This document shows positions 16,183 through 25,629 of a DNA stretch of 33,338 bases, piece after piece. Positions within the stretch are counted from its first letter, which is position 1; each line of letters opens with the position of its first letter. Origin of the DNA: Salinisphaera sp. G21_0 (GTDB taxonomy: Bacteria; Pseudomonadota; Gammaproteobacteria; Pseudomonadales; Endozoicomonadaceae); the NCBI RefSeq assembly GCF_017744115.1, contig NZ_JAGHQW010000058.1, positions 1-33,338 on the forward strand, in the 5' to 3' direction. A program made the translations under genes and the position numbers. Under the pieces are notes generated by a model, which saw only the letters and a program-made list of their open reading frames with translations, made no database searches and was not told the DNA's origin.

Positions 16183-17190
16183 TCACTGCCATGGCCGGTT
16201 ATAGGCACCCAGTGTAGTCTGGCTACCTTCAGACAAACGGGAAAGGCCAGCCATCCAGCGCTCATTCGTGGTAAAACTATCAGGATTGGACTGGTAATGG
16301 TCCAGCGCTTCCCGCCAGATTCTCACCACTTCGGCAACATAGGCCGGGCTTCGCTGGCGGCCCTCAATTTTCACCGCACTGATGCCAGACTGATAAAGCT
16401 GAGGAATCAGATCCAGTGTATTGAGGCTGGTGGGCTCTTCAATGGCATGACTGACCTGATCATTCACCGTAAAGCGCCCCTTGCAGAGGGTTGGATAACC
16501 GGCCTGCTCATGGTGATCAAAACGGTCGATCAACAAACCTCCCAGTCGGGTTTCCATCCCATTGGCCGTTGTCTGCCAGCGCACAGCGGATGCGGGAGAG
16601 CAGGCACCGGCGGTATTGGGCGACTCCCCTGTCACATAAGAAGAGAGAATGCAGCGCCCTTCGGCCATAATACAAAGACTGCCAAAGGCAAACACTTCCA
16701 GTTCCACCGGGCTTTTCTGAGCCAGTCGCTCAACCTGTTTTAACGACAGCACCCTGGGCAATACTGCGCGTTTGATACCAAAATGATCATGATAAAAAGA
16801 CAGGCTGGCCTGATTGGTGGCAGAAGCCTGAACGGAAAGATGAAGATTAAGATTGGGGTATCGCTTGCTGGCATAGTCCAGCACGCTGATATCGGCAGCA
16901 ATCAGGGCATCGACACCGAAGTCGGCACACATATCCACTGCTTTTTTCCAGCGGTGCCAGTTGGTCGCCTGGGCATAAGTGTTTACCGCAACAAAAAGCC
17001 GAACCTTTTTTCCTCGGGGATTTTTATCAACGTAATCCAGTGCCTTCATGGCCCGCTGATCAGAAAAATTCAGACCAGCAAAATGCCGGGCATTGGTTTC
17101 ATCGCGAAAGCCGATGTATACGGCATCAGCACCATTATCGACAGCGGCTTTCAGGGAAGGAAGGTTACCGGCAGGACACACCAATTCCAT
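16183..17190 (-). CDS. ubiU: UbiU, oxygen-independent ubiquinone hydroxylation protein
   Basis: A 335-residue U32-family protein, partner of UbiV. It begins MELVCPAGNLPSLKAAVDNG and carries the iron-sulfur cysteines C173, C180, C197 and C236, whose intervals (7, 17, 39) match E. coli UbiU exactly. The complex is proposed to use prephenate as oxygen donor for ring hydroxylation under anoxia. A perfect TTGAT-N4-ATCAA box lies 55 bp upstream of the start, indicating anaerobic induction. Length is normal and ubiV follows. Its presence near a full menaquinone set suggests flexible respiration. Confidence 0.95.
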   Translation of the reverse strand: MELVCPAGNLPSLKAAVDNGADAVYIGFRDETNARHFAGLNFSDQRAMKALDYVDKNPRGKKVRLFVAVNTYAQATNWHRWKKAVDMCADFGVDALIAADISVLDYASKRYPNLNLHLSVQASATNQASLSFYHDHFGIKRAVLPRVLSLKQVERLAQKSPVELEVFAFGSLCIMAEGRCILSSYVTGESPNTAGACSPASAVRWQTTANGMETRLGGLLIDRFDHHEQAGYPTLCKGRFTVNDQVSHAIEEPTSLNTLDLIPQLYQSGISAVKIEGRQRSPAYVAEVVRIWREALDHYQSNPDSFTTNERWMAGLSRLSEGSQTTLGAYNRPWQ

Positions 17191-17244
17191 AGAGAATTAT
17201 CCAGTAGTTTTTGCGCAGCATAGCACGCTGAACAAAAAACCGAC

Positions 17245-17258
17245 TTGATACTTATCAA
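17245..17258 (-). promoter_or_regulatory. FNR/ANR box upstream of ubiUV
   Basis: TTGATACTTATCAA is a perfect FNR-type palindrome, 55 bp before the ubiU ATG. A further TTGAT-type half site (reading GTATCAAC on the plus strand) lies near 17277-17284. The position suits activation of ubiUV when oxygen is low. Confidence 0.85.
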
Positions 17259-17308
17259 GAAAAAGCCAAAAAATAAGTATCAACACTTAAGCCAGTATCT
17301 ATTAAGGG

Positions 17309-17400
17309 ATTGTCCCGGAATTTGACTGAGACTTGTTAAGTTCGCTTCCCGCTGCCCGCAAAAGCGGCCTGTCTTTTTCGGGCAACGCTTATTGAAATGT
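17309..17400. repeat. Short copy of the ATTGTCCCGGAAT repeat element
   Basis: Begins ATTGTCCCGGAAT (17309-17321) and then shares, in order, the TTTGACTxAGxCTTGTT, CCGCAAAAGC and GAAATGT blocks with the inverted inner element at 5578-5756. It lacks the CAGC-rich middle. It fills most of the gap between ubiU and thpR. Confidence 0.65.
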
Positions 17401-17423
17401 CAAAGTTATTCAATGGCAGTTCC

Positions 17424-18065
17424 TTATGCGCTGATAGCAAGAGGTAGCAACGGGAAAGCGTGGAGAGATTTATATCGCGTTCCCATTGCAGTGCTCTCAC
17501 TTTCCATTAATACCACTTCACCTACCGTCATCCGGAAACTGGGAAGGTTAAAATACTGACTATGGGTGACATACCTTGGTCGTTTAAAACGCCCCAGGGT
17601 TACGTGGGGGCGGAAATTCCTGGTTTCAGCACTGAAGCCTGACTGTACCGCCGCCTGCTCACAAATATCAGCAAGCCGTTTTAACTCCTGTCCTGAATGC
17701 ATCTCCAGGGCCAGCACCCGCGGGTTTCTCCCAGTTGGAAAGAAACGAAAGCAACCGGTCATACTGTCAAAGGTATGGTAATCAGCCAGATCATTTTCAA
17801 GGTTGCTAATTAACTGCTGTAACTGTTGGGGGGAGCTATTGCCCAGGAATTTAAGAGTAACGTGCTGCTGCTGGGGAGCTACCCAGCGCAAATCGTGAAC
17901 ATGACCTTCACCGGCTCGATGAATGGCTTTCTTATGCAGCGTTGCAGCAAGTTCAAGAGGTAGTTTTACAGCAAGAAAAGCCCTAACCGGGGAATTATGC
18001 GACAACGCCTCATCAAAAGAGGTCGGGGCGCTGGAAGCGTTGTAGCTAATGGGGTTATTTTTCAT
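17424..18065 (-). CDS. thpR: RNA 2',3'-cyclic phosphodiesterase
   Basis: A 213-residue 2H-phosphoesterase (older names LigT, 2'-5' RNA ligase). It opens 2',3'-cyclic phosphates in RNA. The two catalytic HxTx motifs are H68-V-T70-L (HVTLKFLG) and H154-V-T156-L (HVTLGRF), the latter preceded by RNFRP as in the family. The first 25 residues (MKNNPISYNASS and onward) are not conserved and there is no obvious ribosome binding site at 18065, so the true start could be later. It stands alone between ubiU and menE. Confidence 0.92.
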   Translation of the reverse strand: MKNNPISYNASSAPTSFDEALSHNSPVRAFLAVKLPLELAATLHKKAIHRAGEGHVHDLRWVAPQQQHVTLKFLGNSSPQQLQQLISNLENDLADYHTFDSMTGCFRFFPTGRNPRVLALEMHSGQELKRLADICEQAAVQSGFSAETRNFRPHVTLGRFKRPRYVTHSQYFNLPSFRMTVGEVVLMESESTAMGTRYKSLHAFPLLPLAISA

Positions 18066-18188
18066 ATTATTCTAACTTCAACGTCTGACTGCTAAATTCA
18101 AACCAATTGAGCCTTGCAATTTGGTTTGGCTAAGTTTGTTGAACCTAGTCTAGTACATTGTTGGCAGAAATCTGCCTGTATCGTCGTA

Positions 18189-19589
18189 TTATTCCAAAAG
18201 TGCCTGAAAAAAACGGCGATTAATCTTGATCCCTGATTCTGCTATGTGCTCAGGAAATAAACGAATATGTACCGGCACTTTGAATTTAGCTATCTTGCCT
18301 GCCAACCTCTCTTTTGTAAATGGTTCATTCAGGGTACCGTCCAAAGTCTGAACATAAGCAACAGGGCGCTGCCCATATTCAGGATCCGTTATGGCAACGA
18401 CCACCGCCTGGACAATGTCCGGGAAGGTCAGCAAAGCCTGTTCAATCTCTTCAGGATGAATATTCTCCCCCCCTGAGATCAACATATTATCCATACGACC
18501 ACATACCTGTAACTGGTCACCGTGCCAACACCCTTTGTCACCGGTATTAAACCAGCCACGGGTACCCGGTAATGGCGTAATCTCGCCATGTTGAAAATAC
18601 CCTTTGGCCAGTGTGTCGCCACGCACCTGAATCTCGCCTTCCTCTGTTAAACGAACCTCACGCCATGGCAATACCGCTCCGGAAGTAACACCACTTCCGG
18701 TAAACAGTGGCTCTCCGGTACACACCTGGGAGGCCATCTCGGTCAGACCATAGGTGGTCAGAACAGTTACACCCTGTGCTTTTACCGCCTCCACCAGCCT
18801 CGGGGAAGCAACGCCTCCGCCCAGCAGAATATAACGTACGCCTGAATCGTAGAGTGATAACCCGGACTGCAGCAGCCTGAACAATTGGGTATTTACCAGG
18901 GAAAGATGGGTCAATCGCTGTCTGGTCAGCATGTCATCCAGCGACAACCGACGTTCAAACAGCACCATTGTGGTACCAGCCAGCAGGCAACGCATAACAA
19001 TGGCCAATCCGCCCACATGAAACAGCGGCAAGGATAACAGCCAGGTATCACCATAGGTTAATGGCAAGGTATGCATTGAGCCCAGGGCACTGAAATAATG
19101 ATTTTTATAACTTTGCGCTACCGCTTTTGGGATACCCGTCGTTCCAGAGGTGGCGATCAGGTCGTAAACGGCTTCAGCATGGATCTTAATGGGCTGAAGC
19201 CTGCTCTCCGATTGTGGCCGCATGTGAGTAATCCGTCGATGAAAATCGATACCCGCACTGTCTGCCAACAGCGCAGCTCCAATACGATCACGATATCCCG
19301 ACATTTGCGCTTCTGGAAACGCGGGGTTTACCGGGCAGAAAATCCATTGGGAACGAAGACAGGCCAGGGCAACCACCACAGTGTCCAATGGTTTATGGGT
19401 GACAAACAGAAGACGGCCGCCCGCTCTCATGCCCTTATCCCGGAATATACGACAACACTTATCCACCCATGCATCCAGCAGCCGAAACGTGACTCCACCC
19501 TCCTCCAGCTGAATCGCTGTACAGGAGGACTGATGAATGGCTCGATAACGCAAGGGACAGTATTGCAATTCGGGGAAGATGGTTTTCAT
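18189..19589 (-). CDS. menE: MenE, o-succinylbenzoate-CoA ligase
   Basis: Activates o-succinylbenzoate with ATP and CoA in menaquinone synthesis. It is a 466-residue ANL-superfamily adenylating enzyme: the phosphate-binding loop TSGTTGIPKAV, the A5 motif TTYGLTEMASQ, the A7 segment GWFNTGDKG, the hinge GRMDNMLISGGENIHPEEIE, and a C-terminal SGIKINRR lysine for adenylation. I use the ATG at 19589; a TTG one codon earlier is the alternative. It is the last gene of the menD-H-B-C-E block, 25 bp after menC. Confidence 0.95.
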   Translation of the reverse strand: MKTIFPELQYCPLRYRAIHQSSCTAIQLEEGGVTFRLLDAWVDKCCRIFRDKGMRAGGRLLFVTHKPLDTVVVALACLRSQWIFCPVNPAFPEAQMSGYRDRIGAALLADSAGIDFHRRITHMRPQSESRLQPIKIHAEAVYDLIATSGTTGIPKAVAQSYKNHYFSALGSMHTLPLTYGDTWLLSLPLFHVGGLAIVMRCLLAGTTMVLFERRLSLDDMLTRQRLTHLSLVNTQLFRLLQSGLSLYDSGVRYILLGGGVASPRLVEAVKAQGVTVLTTYGLTEMASQVCTGEPLFTGSGVTSGAVLPWREVRLTEEGEIQVRGDTLAKGYFQHGEITPLPGTRGWFNTGDKGCWHGDQLQVCGRMDNMLISGGENIHPEEIEQALLTFPDIVQAVVVAITDPEYGQRPVAYVQTLDGTLNEPFTKERLAGKIAKFKVPVHIRLFPEHIAESGIKINRRFFQALLE

Positions 19590-19614
19590 CAACGGCGTTC
19601 TGCTATGGTTCTGT

Positions 19615-20619
19615 TCAGCTCTGTATCGCTGAAAAAGCGGGATTTATGGCAACCGGCTGACCGGCAATCATCTTTTCAGAGGTCAGGCTGTCGGTAAATG
19701 CCGATAAGGTGTCCAGGCCCGGTTGTTCTTCCGGTGTCCACTGAGCGCTGAGCTGCTCCAGTATGTGCAATCCAATAGACGACTCATAAGAAGAACTGAA
19801 AACAGTCCTGACACCAAGGTTTCTGCCGGTTGTCACCAGCTGTCGGCAACGGGCCAAACCACCCACCAGTGTCGGCTTGATCACAATGGCCGCCAGACCC
19901 TGCATGGGGTGTAGATGGTATTCCGGGTGCTGGACCGTTTCATCCAGGGCAAAGCGAAGCCCGGTCTGCTCGTAGAGTTGTGAGAATTCAGCCACATGAG
20001 CGGTCGGCTCTTCAATATAAGCAACTCGCTTAACATCAATAGAGGCAGCGACCCTGATGGCTTGCGCCAATGTCCATTGCTGATTGGCATCCAGCTTGAT
20101 GCTGACGGACTTTGGCAAAGCCCGCAGAACCTGGTTAATTCTGACACAGTCGTCTTCCATTGAGTCTCGGCCTATCTTCAACTTAAACTCTGTCGGCCAG
20201 TTTCCCTGCCACATTGCAAGCCGCTGGAGAATATCCCCGGTGCTGCCCTGCAAAAGTGGTCCGGTTTCTGGCGGGTCAAACCAATGGTCCTGTTGCAACC
20301 ACCACAAAGCCGATTCAATACCAAACAGGACTGACGGTATTGGCTGTAACCGCAGAACATCAGTGAGAAAAGGACTGTTGAGAGATAACGGCTTGCCATC
20401 ATTAACGGCCCGACAGAAAGCCTGAAGTTGTTCTTCAGCGTCAGCAAGACTCTCACGGCTAAACCCGGGCAGTGGCGCTATTTCGCCATAACCCCACCGG
20501 TCACCGATACGCAAACGCAAAATCAGCCCTTCCCGCTTATTCAGGCAGGCGTGCTTCAGCCATAACGGCTGCTTTAAAGGTAGCCGATACCTCAGGATAT
20601 CGGCCTTACAGTCTTTCAT
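19615..20619 (-). CDS. menC: MenC, o-succinylbenzoate synthase
   Basis: Dehydrates SHCHC to o-succinylbenzoate. It is a 334-residue enolase-superfamily enzyme with the expected residues in order: the KLKIG lysine, metal ligands in LDANQQW, YIEEPT and ALDET, and the second lysine in IVIKPTLVGG. Length is typical. It follows menB by 17 bp and precedes menE by about 25 bp, so it is within one transcript. Confidence 0.95.
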   Translation of the reverse strand: MKDCKADILRYRLPLKQPLWLKHACLNKREGLILRLRIGDRWGYGEIAPLPGFSRESLADAEEQLQAFCRAVNDGKPLSLNSPFLTDVLRLQPIPSVLFGIESALWWLQQDHWFDPPETGPLLQGSTGDILQRLAMWQGNWPTEFKLKIGRDSMEDDCVRINQVLRALPKSVSIKLDANQQWTLAQAIRVAASIDVKRVAYIEEPTAHVAEFSQLYEQTGLRFALDETVQHPEYHLHPMQGLAAIVIKPTLVGGLARCRQLVTTGRNLGVRTVFSSSYESSIGLHILEQLSAQWTPEEQPGLDTLSAFTDSLTSEKMIAGQPVAINPAFSAIQS

Positions 20620-20636
20620 AGATCTGTTAAGGGGCT

Positions 20637-21476
20637 TCAGGAATTACGACCAAAGCGGCTGAAATCCGGCTGACGTTTTTCCAGAAAAGCATCCCGTCCT
20701 TCCTGTGCCTCTGCGCTCATATAGAACAGCAGGGTCGCATTACCCGCCAGCTCCTGAAGACCGGTTTGACCATCGCAGTCGGCATTCATGGCGGATTTCA
20801 GGCAGCGAAGCGCCAGAGGAGAGTGCTGTAAAATCTCACGACACCATTCTACGGTTGTCCGCTCCAGCTCTGCCAAAGGCACAACGGTATTGACCAGCCC
20901 CATATCTTCAGCCTGTCTGGCATCGTACTGACGACAGAGAAACCAGATTTCCCGGGCTTTTTTCTGACCAACGATACGTGCCAGATAGCTGGCACCAAAA
21001 CCACCATCAAATGACCCCACTTTCGGACCGGTCTGACCAAAACGGGCATTATCCGCCGCAATCGTCAGATCACAGACCAGATGGAGAACATGACCACCAC
21101 CGATGGCATAACCGGCAACCATGGCAATCACCGGCTTTGGACAGGTTCTGATCTGACGTTGAAGATCGAGAACATTCAGATGATGGGTTCCTTTATCATC
21201 CTTGTAGCCAGAATCGCCGCGAACGCTCTGGTCACCACCGGAACAGAAAGCCAGATCTCCGGCACCGGTCAGAATCACCACACCCACCGACTCATCAAAA
21301 CGTGCTGACTCCAGGGCTTTCTGGATTTCTACAATGGTTTGTGGGCGAAAGGCGTTGCGTTTTTCCGGACGGTTAATGGTAATTTTGGCCATACCCTCTG
21401 CCCGGTGATAGAGAATGTCCTCATAATCACCGCTGAGGTTTTCCCAGATCACGCCTGAGTCCAGCTGCTTGCTCAT
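20637..21476 (-). CDS. menB: MenB, 1,4-dihydroxy-2-naphthoyl-CoA synthase
   Basis: Closes the second ring of the naphthoquinone from o-succinylbenzoyl-CoA. It is a 279-residue crotonase-family enzyme. The start is the ATG at 21476, preceded by AGGAG; the open frame extends 29 codons further into menH, but those residues are not family-like. Signature segments include [24 protein letters not shown], the oxyanion-hole region [12 protein letters not shown] and [14 protein letters not shown], which distinguishes MenB from other crotonases. It lies 20 bp after menH. Confidence 0.96.
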   Translation of the reverse strand: MSKQLDSGVIWENLSGDYEDILYHRAEGMAKITINRPEKRNAFRPQTIVEIQKALESARFDESVGVVILTGAGDLAFCSGGDQSVRGDSGYKDDKGTHHLNVLDLQRQIRTCPKPVIAMVAGYAIGGGHVLHLVCDLTIAADNARFGQTGPKVGSFDGGFGASYLARIVGQKKAREIWFLCRQYDARQAEDMGLVNTVVPLAELERTTVEWCREILQHSPLALRCLKSAMNADCDGQTGLQELAGNATLLFYMSAEAQEGRDAFLEKRQPDFSRFGRNS

Positions 21477-21496
21477 ATCCAACTCCTTATAGCTCT

Positions 21497-22324
21497 TCAC
21501 AAGAGCTCTCTGAGCAACCGGGCCATTGCCTCTGGTTGCTCCCGATGAACATTGTGTCCACACCCGCTCACCGGGTGGACACTGTGTATCACATGCTCTG
21601 TCAGCAAATGCTGTCCAAGCTGCCCAAACTTGTGATCATTTTCACCATAAAAATAATGAACACATGGGAACAGCGGTGAACCGGGACTGAGCTGACAATC
21701 AGCCTTGAGCCGGGAAAGTGCCCGGCGATAGTCTGGCTGCTTCGATAGACTGAATGCCATCAAGGCATTAGCCAGAATCGAACCACTGCCTTTTGATCGC
21801 TCAGCAATCAAAGAGCGAATCTGGCTATCATTCAGGTCAGAAAAAACCGGCTGTTTATACCAGTCCAAAAGCACATCAGCCACTGATTCTTCAGTAAAAC
21901 GTCTGGCCCATTGCAGATCTGACCGATAACGCTCGCTTCTTTCCTGCTCACTGACCAGCCCGGGATGCGCTCCTTCCAGTAACAGCTTCGCCACTCGCTG
22001 CGGGAAAGCAGTGGTATACGCCATGGCCAGACGCCCTCCCAGTGAATAGCCCAGCAGGTTGAACCGTTTCAGGCTGATGCCTTCCACCTGTTCAATGGTT
22101 TGAACCGTCTGTTCCAGGCGATCGCAGAAGTAGTCAGCCCCCTGCGTATCTTTCTCCAGCCACTGACTTGAGCCGTGACCCGGCAGGTCAATAGTAATAA
22201 GGCAATAGTCGTCTTGCAGCGGTGCCAGCAGGGAGTCCCAGCCGTTTGCACTGCCCAGAAACCCATGCAGTAACACCAGGACTGGCGCATTAACATCTCC
22301 AGCGCAGTAGTAAGACAGGCTCAC
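21497..22324 (-). CDS. menH: MenH, SHCHC synthase
   Basis: Eliminates pyruvate from SEPHCHC to give SHCHC. It is a 275-residue alpha/beta hydrolase with the oxyanion segment [12 protein letters not shown] (18-29), nucleophile S94 in GYSLGG (92-97), an acid in GENDHKF and the catalytic His in [13 protein letters not shown]. The start is GTG at 22324, inside a four-base GTGA overlap with the menD stop, so the two are translationally coupled. The same order, menD-menH-menB-menC-menE, occurs in E. coli. Confidence 0.93.
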   Translation of the reverse strand: MSLSYYCAGDVNAPVLVLLHGFLGSANGWDSLLAPLQDDYCLITIDLPGHGSSQWLEKDTQGADYFCDRLEQTVQTIEQVEGISLKRFNLLGYSLGGRLAMAYTTAFPQRVAKLLLEGAHPGLVSEQERSERYRSDLQWARRFTEESVADVLLDWYKQPVFSDLNDSQIRSLIAERSKGSGSILANALMAFSLSKQPDYRRALSRLKADCQLSPGSPLFPCVHYFYGENDHKFGQLGQHLLTEHVIHSVHPVSGCGHNVHREQPEAMARLLRELL

Positions 22325-24084
22325 AGTGTTTTCGCCATAGCGACGGCCTGTTCAATACTTTTTGCCCCAAGGCCAGATTCAGTAAAGACTTCAATAATGA
22401 AGCAGCCAGCCTGACTGCAGGCTCTATTAAACTGCGCGGTAAAGTCATCAATGGATTCCGGTGCCGAGTAATCAATTCTGAACATCTCAGCCGCATGCTC
22501 TGCTGTCAGACCGTGGGGTGTGACAAAATAATCATTAGTCACATGGGCAACCTCATTGCTACACCCTTTGGTGGTCACATAGAAAATACCACCACCGTCG
22601 TTATTGATCAGCACAATAACCAGCGGCGTTTTGCACTGTGCCGCCAATTGCAGGGAGTTAAGGTCATGGAGGAAAGAGATATCCCCGATCAATAACACCA
22701 TTGGCCCCTGATGTCCCGCAGCACACCCTGCCGCAGTAGCAATCAGCCCATCAATGCCACTGACGCCACGGCTGGCATAAACCCGTGGCAAATGGTGTGT
22801 TGAGAAGATATCCACCATGCGAATGGGCAAACTGTTCCCCAGGAACAGGCTGCTTCCGGGTTGTAACAGTTCCCCCAGAGAAGCACCGAGCCATTGCTCA
22901 TTAAGCTGCTCTGGCCGTTGACTTTTCAGCAATTCACCAAGCTTTTCTGCCCGGGCTGTAAATGGTGTGCTCCATTCCCTGTCAGCCTGTATCGCTTCAC
23001 TGTTGAGCAACAGTTGACGACAAACTGAATCAATATTACCCACCAGGCGCACACTCTGCCGCTGTCCTGTATCGACTCTTCTGGGTGCAGGGTCAAGCAT
23101 CCAGAATTCCTGCCAATGGTGCCGGGCAATAAATTGATCCAATCGTTTCGACGTCAGGTAACCGCCAATCTGCAGCACACGGTCGACCTTATTGAATAGA
23201 CTTTCGCTGGCAGAACTGGCCAGTAACAGGTCAGCATGCCTGATGGTTTTCGGGTGACCGTGCAGCTGTGATTGAACATCGGCAATTAATGGCCAGCCCA
23301 GGCGTTCTGATAACTGCACAATGATATTAACGTCAGTCTCAGGCATCACCCGTCCCGCCACAATCAGGCCTTTACCGTCGGCAAAACGCTGCCAGCGACC
23401 ACTATCAGGCAGCCGGGTTAACTCTGGTACAAAGTACTCAGTATAAGGCGTTAATGAGGCCATCCATTGCTGGATACTGGCAAGATAGACGTCATTTTCA
23501 ATAAGAACCGTTGCTTCCTCCTGGTGGGGGTAGAGCGGCTCCCGAAACATGCAGTTGATATGCAGAGGCAGCCCCAGCGCTGATGAACGGGCATACGCCT
23601 GATCAATACTGCCCAGCAGCCAACGGAGGGAGATGGACCTGTCCGGCGTTGGCAAGTCCAGCGTCGCGCCGGTGTAGTTACCAAAGATATTCAGCTGATC
23701 AATGGCCTGATTTGCACCACAGTCAATCAACTCGGGAGGGCGATCAGCCGTCAGAACCACCAGCGGTATACCCGACTGGTGAGCTTCGATAATCGCCGGG
23801 TAGAGATTAGCAACCGCAGTGCCTGAAGTGGTGATCAAAGCCACCGGTTCTCCCGTGGCCTTGGCCAGACCCAGGGCAAAGAAACCAAGCCCTCGTTCAT
23901 CGAAATGAATATGGCGGGTCATACCATGATGATCTGCTACGGCAAAGGTCAATGGAGCTGAGCGGGATCCCGGGGCAATACAGCAATGCCGGATACCCAG
24001 TCGCCACAGTTCTTCGATCAGCACTGCAGACCAGATGCCGTTGATATTTGCGTCGTTGGTTTTAACTGTCATGAACAAACTCAC
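22321..24084 (-). CDS. menD: MenD, SEPHCHC synthase
   Basis: A thiamine-diphosphate enzyme joining isochorismate and 2-oxoglutarate, the first committed menaquinone step. It is 587 residues, of normal length. The N-terminal domain has APGSRSAPL and the activating glutamate in FDERGLGFFALG; the C-terminal cofactor domain has GDISFLHDLNSLQLAA and INNDGGGIF. A second Met four codons in (MTVKTN) is an alternative start. In E. coli menF lies immediately upstream; here 1.5 kb and an opposite-strand gene intervene, so menD must have its own promoter in 24085-24316. Confidence 0.96.
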   Translation of the reverse strand: MSLFMTVKTNDANINGIWSAVLIEELWRLGIRHCCIAPGSRSAPLTFAVADHHGMTRHIHFDERGLGFFALGLAKATGEPVALITTSGTAVANLYPAIIEAHQSGIPLVVLTADRPPELIDCGANQAIDQLNIFGNYTGATLDLPTPDRSISLRWLLGSIDQAYARSSALGLPLHINCMFREPLYPHQEEATVLIENDVYLASIQQWMASLTPYTEYFVPELTRLPDSGRWQRFADGKGLIVAGRVMPETDVNIIVQLSERLGWPLIADVQSQLHGHPKTIRHADLLLASSASESLFNKVDRVLQIGGYLTSKRLDQFIARHHWQEFWMLDPAPRRVDTGQRQSVRLVGNIDSVCRQLLLNSEAIQADREWSTPFTARAEKLGELLKSQRPEQLNEQWLGASLGELLQPGSSLFLGNSLPIRMVDIFSTHHLPRVYASRGVSGIDGLIATAAGCAAGHQGPMVLLIGDISFLHDLNSLQLAAQCKTPLVIVLINNDGGGIFYVTTKGCSNEVAHVTNDYFVTPHGLTAEHAAEMFRIDYSAPESIDDFTAQFNRACSQAGCFIIEVFTESGLGAKSIEQAVAMAKTL

Positions 24085-24316
24085 CGCATGAGCAGCCAGT
24101 GATGGTGGGAATTTCCAGACCTTTCATGTCATTAAGAAAGGCCTGAACTGCCGAAGATGATTCCAGCCCGGTAGTCATGGGCTGTCGATAGGGTTATGAA
24201 CTTTTTCTCAATTTGAGACTCTAATTCCACAGGGTTATTTATCAAACCATAACTTTAGCGGCTGCTTATATTCTCTACAGGCAGGTTCTGTCAAACATTT
24301 TTTGAGGTGTATTATT

Positions 24317-25573
24317 GTGGACACAACTATTTTTGCTATCGGTAGACCATCAACTTATCAAGAATCAATGGGTAATTCACCAAAGGAAATTGGTGATGAC
24401 ATCAATAAACTGGCCAAAAATTTTATTGAAAAATCTATAGAAATCGATGAACAAGTGCAAACTAATGCCGTTAATATCAGTGATATCAGAAAATCATTAT
24501 TTGCCAGAACCATTATTCGGTTGAACGATTTATCGTCAACACGCTTCACGTTAACTCCAGGGCTTTATCACTTGGCTAATCCTACTGATCCAGAGCGCTG
24601 GGACTGGAATAAATGGCAAAAAAATTTAGTTGATAGCCAACAATATGATGCTGTTGAAGATATCGTTAAAGATATACCTCTTGATCATAGAACTGATCTT
24701 TTGAAAGATTTTTTACGAGACATTGACCCACAATATTTCAATGATTATCTCATTGCAGTAGTATTAAAAAATGACACCCCTAACCAATTTAGAACAATAC
24801 TTGAAACCCGTCTTGTAGAAGCAACGTCCTTTATTAAGACTGCGATCAAAAGAGGACTTTTGCAGGAAACTCTTATCAATAGAATATACAACGAAGGTAT
24901 CCCTGATACTGGGAAAGCAGCTTCAAGCAGTGCATCCGCCACCAGGCCAACAAGTCACCAGGATCCCATTAATGCACTCCAGAATCGGGCTGCCTCACAG
25001 CTTGCAACAGAGTTCTCCAGATTATCTTTGATCTACGGAGACCTGCCTGACAACAGCAAAGAACTTATGGGTCGGTTTATCTCTGTGTTAAACACTGACT
25101 ATCAGTGTGAGGTAGGGTTGTACGAAACTAACCCTGAATTTAGCGAATCTTCTGAAATTTCCAGCAACAACCCAACAACATTTATGAAAGAAGAATGGGA
25201 AACCTGGCAATTCGCTCTGTACATGGGAGATGATAGCGTTGGTCAAGGTTATTATGCTGCCAGGGAAGATAACAAGAGTGAACCTATTATTTCACAAATC
25301 GAAATTCTATTAGCAAACAACTGTCTTCAAGAACAAGTCAAGAGTGCATTCCGATCAAATGCTGATATCCTCAGCTTAAAGTTGGATTTCCCTGAAGTCG
25401 TTCTGGATGATGACAATCTGCTGGATCATTGTTTTGACGCTTGTCGTGCCAAAGGAATACCACTAAACAAAATTATTACAGGATTAATTGCTTCAGGTTG
25501 TTTAACACAAGAATTAATTGATCAGGTCTGGAAATTGGGGATTGATAATTCATCTAATGTCGTTTCCGACTAA
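24317..25573 (+). CDS. Hypothetical protein inserted between menD and menF
   Basis: 418 residues; not recognised. The start is GTG at 24317, nine bases after GAGG; a TTG at 24302 is the less likely alternative. There is no signal peptide or membrane helix. Three helical-hairpin segments look related: FIKTAIKRGLLQETLINRIY (about 172-191), IISQIEILLANNCLQEQVKS (about 324-343) and IITGLIASGCLTQELIDQVW (about 386-405), suggesting internally repeated helical modules around a Ser-rich linker near 202-215. The gene is on the opposite strand to the men genes and more AT-rich, so it was probably inserted. A host-directed or regulatory role cannot be told from sequence. Confidence 0.75.
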   Translation: MDTTIFAIGRPSTYQESMGNSPKEIGDDINKLAKNFIEKSIEIDEQVQTNAVNISDIRKSLFARTIIRLNDLSSTRFTLTPGLYHLANPTDPERWDWNKWQKNLVDSQQYDAVEDIVKDIPLDHRTDLLKDFLRDIDPQYFNDYLIAVVLKNDTPNQFRTILETRLVEATSFIKTAIKRGLLQETLINRIYNEGIPDTGKAASSSASATRPTSHQDPINALQNRAASQLATEFSRLSLIYGDLPDNSKELMGRFISVLNTDYQCEVGLYETNPEFSESSEISSNNPTTFMKEEWETWQFALYMGDDSVGQGYYAAREDNKSEPIISQIEILLANNCLQEQVKSAFRSNADILSLKLDFPEVVLDDDNLLDHCFDACRAKGIPLNKIITGLIASGCLTQELIDQVWKLGIDNSSNVVSD

Positions 25574-25583
25574 CCAGAACAAA

Positions 25584-25605
25584 TGAAAGTATTACATTAC
25601 TTTCA
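25584..25605. terminator. Hairpin between converging genes
   Basis: TGAAAGTA and TACTTTCA form a perfect 8-bp stem around TTACAT, in the 56-bp gap between the 418-residue gene and menF. T-tracts are weak on both sides, so termination is likely but not certain. Confidence 0.5.
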
Positions 25606-25629
25606 TCGCTTCTGAACTTTTCAGAGTTG

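Noticed and set aside
15178-17190. Annotation of the two U32 proteins as collagenase-like proteases
   Set aside because: The exact spacing of the four iron-sulfur cysteines in each identifies UbiU and UbiV rather than proteases.
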